Assembly: GCA_963662355.1 (NCBI GenBank)
Contig: OY759361.1
Span: forward strand, 1,364,001-1,428,000
Direction: 5' to 3'
From: WTFY01 sp026713925
Lineage (GTDB): Bacteria > Pseudomonadota > Gammaproteobacteria > UBA4575
DNA: 64,000 nt
Shown here: positions 1 through 8,700 of the stretch, piece by piece
How the letters are laid out: each line of letters opens with the position of its first letter
How positions within the stretch are numbered: the first letter of the stretch is position 1
Made by a program: the position numbers and the translations under genes
Notes under the pieces: generated by a model
Database searches by the model: none
Seen by the model: only the letters and a program-made list of their open reading frames with translations
What the model was told of the DNA's origin: nothing

Positions 1-900
1 CTGGAAAAAAATATCCATAACATTGAGCTGTGGGTCAAGCGCGATGACCTGATCGAATTTGGTTATGGAGGAAATAAAGTCAGGGCGCTTGAATACATCG
101 CGGCAGACGCATTGAAAAGGGGGTCGAAAACATTAATTACGGGTGCAAGTGTACAATCCAATCATGTACGTGCAACGGCAGCCGTGGCGGCTTATTTAAA
201 TCTGGACTGTATCGCGATCTATTGGGGCAGCCCCCCAAAAGAAGTCAGAGGCAATTATTACCTGACCAAGTTGCTGGGAGCAGAAACCAGGTTCACACAC
301 GATACTGATCGAAGCTCGGTGGATACAATGATCCGACTTGTCGAACAGGAACTGATGCAAGGTGGTGCCCTTCCTTATTCGATCCCGCGAGGAGGAGCAT
401 GCGCACTGGGGGTCATCGCTCACATGTTTGCGGCGAAGGAATTGTTTGATCAGTGCCAAAACAAAGAAATCAATGTCGAACTTGTAACGCTTGCAGTGGG
501 TTCCGGGGGGACTATAGCTGGCTGGGTACTTGCGCGAATCTTGTATGACCATCCCTGGCGAATCGAAGGCTTTACCGTGAGCCGGCCTGCCAGGGAGTTA
601 AAGGAAATAGCTCATGATCTGATACAGCAAGCCGCTATGGTATTGAATGTTACAGTAAACATAAGCTTGGATGAGATTGTAATCCATGATGGCTACATTG
701 GTGATGGATACGGGATACCCAGTATTGAAGGGAATGAAACAATTAAAGATGTTGCAATCAGGCAGGGTGTTTTTTTTGATCCGACGTATACAGGGAAAGC
801 ATTTGCCGGGTTTTCAGACTTGATGAATAATGGTTACTACAAGGACATTCAGACAGCCGTGTTCTTGCATACAGGAGGAGAGCCCGTTTTGTTCAGCTAG
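1..900 (+). CDS. PLP-dependent D-cysteine desulfhydrase / L-cysteate sulfo-lyase family protein (5' end missing)
   Basis: The frame is open from base 1, so the gene begins upstream; roughly 25 N-terminal residues are missing compared with the family. The PLP-binding lysine is visible in a GGNKVR motif at codon 26, followed by the GASVQSNHVR signature of the ACC-deaminase/D-cysteine desulfhydrase family (fold type II) and a glycine-rich phosphate loop (AVGSGGTIAG). Family members beta-eliminate D-cysteine, or in CuyA cysteate, giving pyruvate, ammonia and sulfide or sulfite. The stop is directly followed by the ATG of an acylating aldehyde dehydrogenase of the sulfoacetaldehyde type, so cysteate or a related sulfonate is a reasonable substrate. 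That is inference from context; D-cysteine cannot be excluded. Confidence 0.8.
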   Translation: MEKNIHNIELWVKRDDLIEFGYGGNKVRALEYIAADALKRGSKTLITGASVQSNHVRATAAVAAYLNLDCIAIYWGSPPKEVRGNYYLTKLLGAETRFTHDTDRSSVDTMIRLVEQELMQGGALPYSIPRGGACALGVIAHMFAAKELFDQCQNKEINVELVTLAVGSGGTIAGWVLARILYDHPWRIEGFTVSRPARELKEIAHDLIQQAAMVLNVTVNISLDEIVIHDGYIGDGYGIPSIEGNETIKDVAIRQGVFFDPTYTGKAFAGFSDLMNNGYYKDIQTAVFLHTGGEPVLFS

Positions 901-2361
901 ATGCAGGATCAGCAAATGACAGAAGTTAAAACTACTACTATTCCTGATTTGCAAACCAGTGCAATGTCGACGGATCGCGATGAGCGCGAAATTTTAACAT
1001 TGATCGAGAATGCCAGGTTTGCACAATTGCAAATAAATTCCTATACGCAAGAACAGGTAGATGAATTAGTCACGTCCATTGCCTGGAGCGTTGTCAAAAA
1101 TAGGGAAGAACTGGCGCGCATGGCGGTCGATGAAGGGGAGTTTGGAAATTACGCTGACAAGGTAGCAAAAATTTACAACCGCGTAATAGGAACATTGGCA
1201 GACATGCGTTCAGTCAAGACTGTTGGCGTGGTTGAAGATGACCCTGAGACCGGAATCACAAAGCTCGCCAAACCCGTAGGTGTAATTGGCGCACTTATTC
1301 CAGCAACAGGTCCCGATGCAACGCCGCCTGTCAAAGCTTTGGGCGCGATTAAAGCAAGAAACGCGTTGATCATAGCGCCACATCCAAGGACAAAAAGAAG
1401 TTCAGCCAGGGTAGTCGAATGCATACGGGAAGGTTGCACTCGCGTTGGTGCTCCTGAAGACCTGGCACAGGTCATCACCAGCCCTTCAATTCAAAAAACA
1501 AAAGTGCTGATGGAAAATGTAGATCTCATCGTGGCAACAGGGGGCATGGGCATGGTGAGAGCCGCATACAGCTCAGGGAAACCTGCATTTGGAGTAGGTG
1601 TAGGCAATGCGGTACATATCGTGGATGAAACCGCAGACCTTGAAGATGCCGCTGACATGATTGCCAAGGCAAAGACATTTGATTATGCGACCAGTTGTCT
1701 GGCGGACAACGCCTTAGTGGTTCATCAGGATATCTACGAAGCACTGGTAAACAAGTTGATAGAACTTGGTGGTCATTTATGTGATACAGCGGATAAAAGT
1801 CGCCTTGAAAAAGTCATGTGGCCAAAAGATGCCCATATCCCGTCTCCTGAAATAATCGCGAAATCTGCAGAATTAATCGCAAAGAAGGCACAAATTGATC
1901 TTCAGCCTGGTAAAAGTTTTCTGTTGGTAGAGGAAACCGGAATTGGAGAAGGCCATCCGTTCTCTGGAGAAAAACTGTCCGTTGTCTTAGCCGTCTATCA
2001 ATATTCGGGTAACATTGAAAATGCGGTAGATATCGTAAACAGGATTACGAATTACCAGGGCTTGGGACATACATGCGGAATACATTCACAATCTGAAGCA
2101 AACATCAACCATGTTGCCCTAAATACAAGAACGGCAAGAGTCATCGTGAATCAAAATCTTAATGAAGGAGCAGGCAGCCCCAGGAACGGACTGCCCTATA
2201 CATTGTCACTTTCCTGTGGGACATGGGGAGGGAATATCACAACCGAAAATGTCAACGTCAGAAACTTCATGAATGTAACCTGGGTTTCACGTCCAGTACG
2301 TCCTCGTACATTTAACGAAGAGGAGCTGTTTGAAGATTATTGGAACAAATATGGCAAGTAA
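901..2361 (+). CDS. CoA-acylating aldehyde dehydrogenase, probably sulfoacetaldehyde dehydrogenase
   Basis: The 486-residue protein belongs to the acylating aldehyde dehydrogenase family. The catalytic cysteine is C266 in the FDYATSCLADNAL stretch, and the C-terminal RVIVNQNLNEGAGS and SLSCGTWGGN blocks are typical of acetaldehyde/sulfoacetaldehyde dehydrogenases. The enzyme would oxidise an aldehyde with NAD(P)+ and CoA to an acyl-CoA; with sulfoacetaldehyde the product is sulfoacetyl-CoA. The alcohol dehydrogenase-like domain of AdhE is absent. The ATG at 901 abuts the preceding stop; the ATG at 916 has a better-placed AGGA and may be the true start. Neighbours are a cysteate-lyase-like enzyme and a GMC flavoprotein, which favours a sulfonate route over ethanolamine or ethanol metabolism. 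Plain acetaldehyde as substrate remains possible. Confidence 0.72.
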   Translation: MQDQQMTEVKTTTIPDLQTSAMSTDRDEREILTLIENARFAQLQINSYTQEQVDELVTSIAWSVVKNREELARMAVDEGEFGNYADKVAKIYNRVIGTLADMRSVKTVGVVEDDPETGITKLAKPVGVIGALIPATGPDATPPVKALGAIKARNALIIAPHPRTKRSSARVVECIREGCTRVGAPEDLAQVITSPSIQKTKVLMENVDLIVATGGMGMVRAAYSSGKPAFGVGVGNAVHIVDETADLEDAADMIAKAKTFDYATSCLADNALVVHQDIYEALVNKLIELGGHLCDTADKSRLEKVMWPKDAHIPSPEIIAKSAELIAKKAQIDLQPGKSFLLVEETGIGEGHPFSGEKLSVVLAVYQYSGNIENAVDIVNRITNYQGLGHTCGIHSQSEANINHVALNTRTARVIVNQNLNEGAGSPRNGLPYTLSLSCGTWGGNITTENVNVRNFMNVTWVSRPVRPRTFNEEELFEDYWNKYGK

Positions 2362-2405
2362 GAATCAGTTGCTGAGGTTTTATCAGCTATACATGGGTGC
2401 ATAAC

Positions 2406-3911
2406 ATGAAACATTATGAGTTAGGGACTGTAGAAGACCTGAAAAATTCTACCCGATTGAAAAGAGAGAGTTTTGATGAAAATTCTTTAAAAAGAAAACG
2501 CCCTTCAGCGATCGAACCGGTACAAAACATCATGGATTTGGCCGATGACATCAACAGCAAAAAATATGATGCCGTAATTGTTGGAAGTGGCCCGGCAGGA
2601 TCAGCTGTTGCAAGAGAACTGGCGAGGGCAGGGAAAAAAGTAGTCGTACTGGAATATGGAAAAGATCATCGAAACAAGTGGTATTACGGAACTGTCGCAG
2701 GACCTTTTATCTACACCGAAAAGCGTGGCTTTTTGAAATCCAAGGAAGGGGTAACCATTGTCCGTCCGATGCTTACCGGGGGGGCAACCAACATGTTTGC
2801 AAGTGCTGCTTCAGACCCTCCATCCTGGTGGTTTGATAAAACGGGTGTGGATATAGAGTCTGAAGTCAACGAAACCATCGATGAGCTCCAGATTGAGGCG
2901 TTACCCGAAGAACATACTGGCGCTGCATCACAACGTATTGGAGAAGCAGGCAGAGACTTGGGCATGGACTGGGTGCCCCAGACAAAATTCATTCATCCAA
3001 AGCGGTGTTACGCTGAACTGGATTGCGGTGACAAATGCATGTTTGGTTGTCGATGTGGAGGCAAGTGGACTGCAAATGAATATCTGGATCAGGCGATCGA
3101 GGCCGGTGCGACCGTTATTACCGAGTGTAATGTTCATAATGTTGAGATTGAAGATGGCGTGGCAACCGGAGTTTGTACTGAAGTACACGGGAAAAGATTC
3201 AGACTGAATGGCAAGGTCGTTATTGTTTGTGCCGGAGGAATTGGCACACCCAGAATTTTACAAAATTCAGGCATTCATAATGCCGGAGATGCACTGGGTG
3301 TAGATACTACGTTTGTTGTATATGGTGTCATCAAAGAGAAAGGAAATACTGGTGATCCACCTATGACGATCAGCTGTTGTGACGATGAGAATGGTCTGAT
3401 GTATTCGACGCTCACCCAGCCATTTGGACTGTTTGCGCTGACTCAATATTACAAGGGTTGGGGGCATTTGAAGAAAGTGCCCAAGTTTCCGCGCATGCTG
3501 GGAATCATGGTCAAGATAAAGGAAGGTCTTAAAGGTTATGTGGCACCGGATGGACAGATCAGTATGCCCTTGTTGCATGATGATTTCATCCGGGCAAACA
3601 TCGGGTTCAGTACCAGCAAAAGTATTCTTATGAAAGCGGGATGTGATCCAAATACTATTTTCTGGAACCCCCCAAGGGGAACACATCCATGTGCAACAGT
3701 ACGTATAGGTGATCACTTGGATACCGATCTGAAAACTTTTGCATATGATAACTTGTACGTCTCGGATGCAAGCACTTTCCCGTTACCCCTGGTACGTCCC
3801 CCGACACTTACTATCATCGGGCAGAGCAAGAGGTTGGCAAGGCATCTTATTGGAACCAGCCTCAGGGACACTCAAGTCAGGAAAGAGGAAAATGTGGCAT
3901 TGGCACAATAA
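2406..3911 (+). CDS. GMC-family FAD-dependent alcohol oxidoreductase
   Basis: The N-terminal FAD-binding Rossmann motif (VIVGSGPAGSAVARELARAG) starts near residue 58 after a hydrophilic extension, and the C-terminal GMC signature is present (YVSDASTFPLPLVRPPTLTIIG). A cysteine cluster in the middle (CGDKCMFGCRCGG) resembles that of long-chain alcohol oxidases and some dehydrogenases. The family oxidises primary alcohols to aldehydes and passes electrons to oxygen, quinone or cytochrome. Beside an acylating sulfoacetaldehyde-type dehydrogenase, isethionate is an attractive substrate because known isethionate dehydrogenases include GMC flavoproteins; this is inference. I chose ATG 2406; a GTG three codons upstream is the alternative. 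It lies 44 bases after the aldehyde dehydrogenase and is probably co-transcribed. Confidence 0.75.
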   Translation: MKHYELGTVEDLKNSTRLKRESFDENSLKRKRPSAIEPVQNIMDLADDINSKKYDAVIVGSGPAGSAVARELARAGKKVVVLEYGKDHRNKWYYGTVAGPFIYTEKRGFLKSKEGVTIVRPMLTGGATNMFASAASDPPSWWFDKTGVDIESEVNETIDELQIEALPEEHTGAASQRIGEAGRDLGMDWVPQTKFIHPKRCYAELDCGDKCMFGCRCGGKWTANEYLDQAIEAGATVITECNVHNVEIEDGVATGVCTEVHGKRFRLNGKVVIVCAGGIGTPRILQNSGIHNAGDALGVDTTFVVYGVIKEKGNTGDPPMTISCCDDENGLMYSTLTQPFGLFALTQYYKGWGHLKKVPKFPRMLGIMVKIKEGLKGYVAPDGQISMPLLHDDFIRANIGFSTSKSILMKAGCDPNTIFWNPPRGTHPCATVRIGDHLDTDLKTFAYDNLYVSDASTFPLPLVRPPTLTIIGQSKRLARHLIGTSLRDTQVRKEENVALAQ

Positions 3912-3955
3912 ACGTGCATGCAGTTTTTTGCATCAGATAATTTACAAAAAAATAA

Positions 3956-4618
3956 TTGGAAGAACTAGAATTAATCAGCTTGAAACTATGCCCCTTTGTA
4001 CAAAGGGCGGTGATCGTTTTAAATCATAAAAACATAGATTACAAAGTCACTAATGTGGACTTGGAGGATCCGCCAGGCTGGTTTAACAAAATCTCACCAT
4101 TGAAAAAAGTCCCTCTTCTAAAGATAGGTGAAAAAGACATCCTGTTTGAATCAGCGGTGATCTGTGAGTACATAGATGATGTTACACCTGTCAAGTTACG
4201 GCCGGAAAACCCGCTCCAACTGGCATACAATCGTGCATGGATTGAATTTGGATCAACATGCATTATTGATCAGTACATGCTGCTTTTGAAAAAAACAGAA
4301 AAAGAGTTTGAAGAGCAGGCTGATCAAATCATTAGCAAACTGCAATTGGTAGAGAATACTTTGAATAATCAGCCGTTTTTTAATGGCGAACAGTTCTCGC
4401 TTGTAGATGCCACGTATGCTCCATTACTGATACGATATGAAGTCATCAACAATATTATTCCAATATATAATTCCCAGAGCTTTAAAAAGCTTTCAAGCTG
4501 GTCAGATGTGATTCTTGGATCAAGCGCCGTACAGGAATCAATAGAATCAGATTTCCTCACCCAGTACAAAGATAAAATTACAGGTTTCGACGGATACTTG
4601 TCCTCCCATATTAGCTAG
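3956..4618 (+). CDS. Glutathione S-transferase family protein
   Basis: The protein of about 220 residues has a thioredoxin-fold N-terminal half with the LCPFVQRAVIVL helix start, a cis-proline region (KVPLL) and the ESAVICEYID glutathione-binding stretch, then an all-alpha C-terminal half. This matches cytosolic GST and SspA-like proteins. The in-frame start is TTG; no ATG precedes the conserved N-terminus and the ribosome-binding site is weak. It follows the flavoprotein by 44 bases on the same strand and may conjugate or reduce a reactive intermediate of the pathway. Substrate unknown. Confidence 0.75.
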   Translation: MEELELISLKLCPFVQRAVIVLNHKNIDYKVTNVDLEDPPGWFNKISPLKKVPLLKIGEKDILFESAVICEYIDDVTPVKLRPENPLQLAYNRAWIEFGSTCIIDQYMLLLKKTEKEFEEQADQIISKLQLVENTLNNQPFFNGEQFSLVDATYAPLLIRYEVINNIIPIYNSQSFKKLSSWSDVILGSSAVQESIESDFLTQYKDKITGFDGYLSSHIS

Positions 4619-4657
4619 AAACTAGCTAGAAAAACTCTACCCAAAAAACTTTCTTTT

Positions 4658-5797
4658 GTGAATTTACTTGCATACAGGTCTGCAGTTTATGCTGCATTGA
4701 TATTGGCCATAGGAATGGGTTTTGGACGGTTTTGTTTTACGGGCATCTTCCCTGTAATGGCTGATGAAGGGTCGTTGACACTGGCTGGGGGTTCCTATGT
4801 GGCATCCGCAAACTATGCAGGATATTTGCTTGGTGCGTTGTTAGCGATTAATACGCACCCCAATGACTCGTTCAAGCTGTGTCTTTATTCGATTCTAGGT
4901 ACCGCATTGACAATTATGGTTCTGGCTTTGAACCAAAGCGTGTGGTTTTTGATTGTCATGCGTGGCCTTTCAGGTGTGTTCAGCGCCACTGCAATGGTTG
5001 GCGCCTCATCCTGGTTATTGCAGTACAAGGGGGATGATCGCGCTTCGCCTGTTTTATACGCAGGTATTGGGTTTGGAATTTTAATTTCGGCAGAACTCAT
5101 CGCCATAGGTCAGCACTTTGGATTGGGCAGTGCGAAATTATGGTTCTTCCTGGGCGGAGCGGGTTTGCTGATTGGAGTACCTTGTATTTTCCTGATGAAA
5201 ATGGATTCGGTAGAAAAGACCGTAGACGAAATCCATACAGGCATTCACAGTGCAGAAGTATTTGATAAGTGGAAACTGGTTTTAATTTATGGGTTAGCAG
5301 GGTTTGGTTATATCATTACCGCCACTTACCTTCCCTTGATCATCAAGGATGACCTGGGCATTGGAATCGGTATTCACATATGGGCAGTGTTTGGATTAGG
5401 GGCGATGTTCTCATGTTTTTTCTGGCATGGGGTTCAAGCCAGACTGGGCTCAAGAAATTCGTTATTTGTTAATTTGATTATCCAGTCGATTGGTGTAGCG
5501 CTTCCAGTATTCAGTCAAACATTATCCGGTTATTTGTGTAGTGCGCTCCTGGTGGGTGGCACGTTTATGGGGTTTGTTACTATTGCCAAATCAATAGCAC
5601 TGCGAATATCTCATGAAGTACGAGGTAACCTCATGGCAATCATGACTACTTCATTTGGAATAGGCCAGATTGCGGGTCCGCTGGTTGCCAACGAGATCTA
5701 TGATGCGAGTAAATCGTTTTCCTTGTCTTTTATCGTGGCAAGTATGGCGCTAATAATTGCAGCCGTAATCGCTGAAAAAGCTAACAGGAAGATTTGA
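4658..5797 (+). CDS. YbfB/YjiJ-type MFS transporter
   Basis: The 379-residue protein is almost wholly hydrophobic, with about twelve membrane segments and a central hydrophilic loop near residues 180-200. The opening GMGFGRFCFTGIFPVM motif and a following SANYAGYLLGAL block are typical of the YbfB/YjiJ branch of the major facilitator superfamily. The start codon is GTG. It closes the same-strand cluster and may import the sulfonate substrate or export a product such as sulfite, but the substrate cannot be read from sequence. Confidence 0.75.
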   Translation: MNLLAYRSAVYAALILAIGMGFGRFCFTGIFPVMADEGSLTLAGGSYVASANYAGYLLGALLAINTHPNDSFKLCLYSILGTALTIMVLALNQSVWFLIVMRGLSGVFSATAMVGASSWLLQYKGDDRASPVLYAGIGFGILISAELIAIGQHFGLGSAKLWFFLGGAGLLIGVPCIFLMKMDSVEKTVDEIHTGIHSAEVFDKWKLVLIYGLAGFGYIITATYLPLIIKDDLGIGIGIHIWAVFGLGAMFSCFFWHGVQARLGSRNSLFVNLIIQSIGVALPVFSQTLSGYLCSALLVGGTFMGFVTIAKSIALRISHEVRGNLMAIMTTSFGIGQIAGPLVANEIYDASKSFSLSFIVASMALIIAAVIAEKANRKI

Positions 5798-6329
5798 TTA
5801 ATCTGCATAGCGATTACTGACAAGCCTCTGGGTATGTACAGATCCTATGTGAGATTAGGATCAAGCGATTTAGTGAACCAGAGATTGTTAATTTATTTCG
5901 AGCTATAGCAGTTAATACTAGTGCATATATGGCCATGGAGGAGATCTGCTGTAAATTCGGGAAGGATCTAATCTGCTTACACTCCCAGGTTCCTCGTCGC
6001 TGACACGCAACCTATTTGACACAGTTTGAACGGAAGTGCCACTCCTGTGTACTTGGCCTTTTCCGGCATATGATATTCATCAGGTGCCCGGTCCCACCCC
6101 TGTATACACTTAGCACCACACTGTGTAAACAGAGCTCGCAGCAAGCAGAACTGGACATTGAACAAAGCCTGGCTAGCCCTAAATGTAGGTACAGTCGAAT
6201 GATTTACGAAGTTCTATCCGTATGTAGGGGAAGTCAGGCAAACTTAATCTTTATTGTTATTGCGCTTTCCCCCTCCACCATTTAATGTTTAGAATCTCGG
6301 TTTATCCATATAGTCCTGTTTCAAATTCC
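5798..6329. other. Intergenic stretch upstream of tRNA-Gly
   Basis: No supportable gene is seen in these 532 bases; the short open frames have no family features or ribosome-binding sites. A TATAGT hexamer at 6309-6314 is 15 bases before tRNA-Gly and could be the -10 of the tRNA promoter, with only a poor -35 upstream. Confidence 0.5.
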
Positions 6330-6403
<74 letters not shown>

Positions 6404-6440
6404 GGATTTCTGGAATGATAAAAGCAGGCACAGGTAGTGC

Positions 6441-6492
<52 letters not shown>

Positions 6493-6516
<24 letters not shown>

Positions 6517-6565
6517 TTTGAGTAGTCTTAGAACGTCCAAAGAAATCCGAGAACGTGTAGTAAAG
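6493..6565 (+). repeat. Left attachment site (attL-like) at tRNA-Thr 3' end
   Basis: From the T loop of tRNA-Thr through 49 bases past CCA, this stretch aligns base for base with 34615-34686 (shared blocks include TCCGGTTATGG, CTCCATTTGA, AGAACGTCC, AAGAAATC and GTAAAG), with scattered substitutions. The first 17 bases (GTTCAAATCCGGTTATG) recur exactly at 29539. The similarity past the tRNA end implies a long duplicated att core or tandem integrations. Confidence 0.75.
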
Positions 6566-6599
6566 ATAATAAAAATAGTACCTTATTGCATATTATCCG

Positions 6600-6690
6600 T
6601 TTATTGATGTCCGAAAAAGTTTATTGACATCCAGAAAAATTGACGGTACTTTTGACGGTATCTCTGGTTCAATTCCCAAAAGTACCGTCA
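6600..6690 (+). promoter_or_regulatory. Integrase leader: repeated arm-type sites and a 14-bp inverted repeat before the start codon
   Basis: TTTATTGATGTCC (6600) and TTTATTGACATCC (6620) form a direct repeat with a 20-base period. Next come two copies of TGACGGTA (6641 and 6653). TGACGGTACTTTTG (6641-6654) is the exact reverse complement of CAAAAGTACCGTCA (6677-6690), which ends one base before the integrase ATG. The tandem TGwCGGTA pair recurs at 29464-29483, near the right att copy, as expected for integrase arm-binding sites. A role in autoregulation is inference. Confidence 0.55.
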
Positions 6691-6691
6691 C

Positions 6692-7927
6692 ATGCCCCTC
6701 ACTCAAACACGCATAAAAGCAGCTAAATCCCGCACTAGTGCTTACAAGATGGCAGATGGTGGGGGCATGTATCTGCTCATTCAAAAGAATGGACGTAAGT
6801 ACTGGCGTCTGGACTACCGGTTTAGAGGCAAGCGTAAGACTCTGGCATTGGGGGTCTATCCAGAGGTCAGTCTCAAACATGCCAGGGAGAAGCGCAGAAA
6901 GGCCCGCGCCCAGCTTGAGAGTGGTCAAGACCCTAGCGATGCCCGCAAAGAGGAAATGCGGGCCATGGGGAAAAACCTTTTTCGGGATGTGGCCTACTTG
7001 TGGTGGGAACATAACAAAGGATCCTGGAGTCCAGGTCATGTCTTGAGGGTGCTGAAACGTCTGGAAAACAATATTTTTCTCGATTTGGGCCATCTTCCGA
7101 TTGATGAGATTACACCCCAAAAGGTCATAGCAACGGTCCGCAGAGTTGAGGCAAGGGGTGCACTTGATGTAGCCAGCAGAGTCAATCAGACCATCCGTGC
7201 TGTATGCCGCTTTGCGGTCCAGCAAGGCATAGCTACCAGCAATCCAGCCAGTGAGCTGAGTGGAATTGTCAAACGAAGAAAAGTACAGCACCGGGCTTCA
7301 TTGAACAGAGAGGAGTTACCGCAGTTCCTGCGAGCTTTAGAATCCTACAGCGGCCGGGGCCGCCTGCTGACCCAACGGGCCATCAAGTTTCTGTTGCTGA
7401 CTTTTGTGCGTTCCGGTGAGCTTCGCGGAGCCCGCTGGGAGGAGTTTGATTTCGAGGACAAGGTCTGGCGTATTTCCGCAGACCGCATGAAGATGCGCAA
7501 TGAACATCTAGTGCCGCTGTCCCGCCAGGCCCTGGAAGTGATCGAACTGTTAAAGGACATGACAGGCAGGTATGAACTGTTGTTCCCTTCAGAGCGCGAC
7601 CGCAACCGCGAGATGTCGGACAACACGATGAGGCGGGCGATCTTCAAGCTGGGCTATGACGGGACCGTCGAGGGCAAGAGCAAGGCCGTGCCCCATGGGT
7701 TTCGGGCCACGGCCTCCTCGATTTTGAACGAGACAGGCTTCAACCCGGACGCCATCGAGCGCCAGCTGGCGCATATGGAGAGCAACAGTGTGCGGGCCGC
7801 CTACACCTATCATGCCCGCTACATGGATGAGCGCCGGAGAATGATGCAGTGGTGGGCCGATTACCTGGACGAGATGAGAGTGACCGGAAAGGTCATTCCC
7901 ATCTTCTCCAGGGCGGCCAATAGCTGA
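6692..7927 (+). CDS. P4-type site-specific tyrosine integrase
   Basis: The intact 411-residue integrase has the N-terminal DUF4102-like arm-binding domain (GGGMYLLIQKNGRKYW, LALGVYPEVSL), a central core-binding domain and a C-terminal catalytic domain. Catalytic residues are visible: Arg in TFVRSGELRG, His-x-x-Arg in PHGFRAT, a later His in LAHMES and Tyr in YHARYMDERRRMMQWW. It lies 175 bases from tRNA-Thr and reads away from it, as usual for P4-like elements that insert into tRNA 3' ends. It would catalyse integration and, with the AlpA-like protein downstream, excision. Confidence 0.95.
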   Translation: MPLTQTRIKAAKSRTSAYKMADGGGMYLLIQKNGRKYWRLDYRFRGKRKTLALGVYPEVSLKHAREKRRKARAQLESGQDPSDARKEEMRAMGKNLFRDVAYLWWEHNKGSWSPGHVLRVLKRLENNIFLDLGHLPIDEITPQKVIATVRRVEARGALDVASRVNQTIRAVCRFAVQQGIATSNPASELSGIVKRRKVQHRASLNREELPQFLRALESYSGRGRLLTQRAIKFLLLTFVRSGELRGARWEEFDFEDKVWRISADRMKMRNEHLVPLSRQALEVIELLKDMTGRYELLFPSERDRNREMSDNTMRRAIFKLGYDGTVEGKSKAVPHGFRATASSILNETGFNPDAIERQLAHMESNSVRAAYTYHARYMDERRRMMQWWADYLDEMRVTGKVIPIFSRAANS

Positions 7928-7965
7928 TATCGAGTAGCCATTGGCCGCACCCTGTCGTTCGGGTA

Positions 7966-8148
7966 TCAGGTCTGCTGTCGGGACTCGATCCACCGAACGA
8001 TGACCTGTTCATGCCAGCCGACCGAGCGGGCCCCGGTGAGGCGGATCTGTTTGGGGAAATGGCCTTTGGCCATTTGTGCGTAGATGGTGGAACGGGACAG
8101 GCCCGTCATGCGCTGGACTTCCTTGAGCCTTACAATTCTGCGAGTCAT
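7966..8148 (-). CDS. AlpA-family regulator / excisionase
   Basis: The 60-residue protein starting MTRRIVRLKEVQRMTGLSRSTIYAQM is a MerR-like winged-helix AlpA protein; the recognition helix is GLSRSTIYAQMAKGHFP. The start at 8148 is chosen because AGGA lies eight bases upstream; a longer start adds eight residues without a better ribosome-binding site. AlpA proteins of P4-like elements activate the integrase or act as excision directionality factors. The gene is convergent with the integrase. Two TTTATTG motifs at 8238 and 8249, close to its start, resemble those before the integrase and may be shared binding sites (inference). Confidence 0.85.
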   Translation of the reverse strand: MTRRIVRLKEVQRMTGLSRSTIYAQMAKGHFPKQIRLTGARSVGWHEQVIVRWIESRQQT

Positions 8149-8470
8149 AGATTTTTTCCTATTTTGATGCAAGGCTGACCCATGGTAGGCATAAAAATGA
8201 AAAAATCAATAGATAATCGATTCAACTCATGTATCGGTTTATTGTTCATTTATTGATCAGTCTATTTATGCAGAATTCAGGCTGTATCTGGACACTACGA
8301 CACAGGCTTACCAGCGAATAGCTGTGCCAAGCAAGGAAGAGCTCCGGGCTGGAGACACCGCGTCCTCCTATCCCCAAACTGATTGCACGAGATTAGACAA
8401 CCCCGTGGAGTCTGCCAGGCGATCGAAGTCCAGGGAGGTCTTTTCTCCGAGTTCGATGTCCATGTACAGA
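8149..8470. other. Non-coding stretch between AlpA gene and hairpin field
   Basis: It is A+T-rich to about 8290, with TTTATTG motifs at 8238 and 8249; after that composition shifts to G+C-rich. No coding signal is convincing. Confidence 0.4.
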
Positions 8471-8562
8471 CCCCGCGTCACTACCCGAGAGCGCAGCAAA
8501 CGCGGTAGTGACGCGGGGGCAATCAAGGTGCGGACCCGCACCGTACGGTACGTTTTTGATTG
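8471..8562. repeat. Large perfect inverted repeat followed by a nested multibranch fold
   Basis: CCCCGCGTCACTACC (8471-8485) is perfectly complementary to GGTAGTGACGCGGGG (8504-8518), an 18-base loop apart. Immediately after, AATCAA and TTGATT enclose two inner hairpins (GGTGCGG/CCGCACC with a two-base turn, and CGTAC/GTACG), giving a small branched structure. Read as DNA or RNA this is far more structured than the neighbouring genes. Confidence 0.7.
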
Positions 8563-8700
8563 TGGACTCGAATGCCCCGCAAATTACGGTGTCCCCAGAT
8601 CCGGTCGCACGCGATTTTTATGTCGCAGCGCTGTTTTTTTTGCCGGTGACAGGTTTGAGCTGCGTGCTATACTGGCTCCGCATTCGATTTAGTACCGGCG

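Noticed and set aside
5977..6285. Opposed short frames upstream of tRNA-Gly
   Set aside because: No ribosome-binding sites and no recognisable domain; both strands open only by chance.
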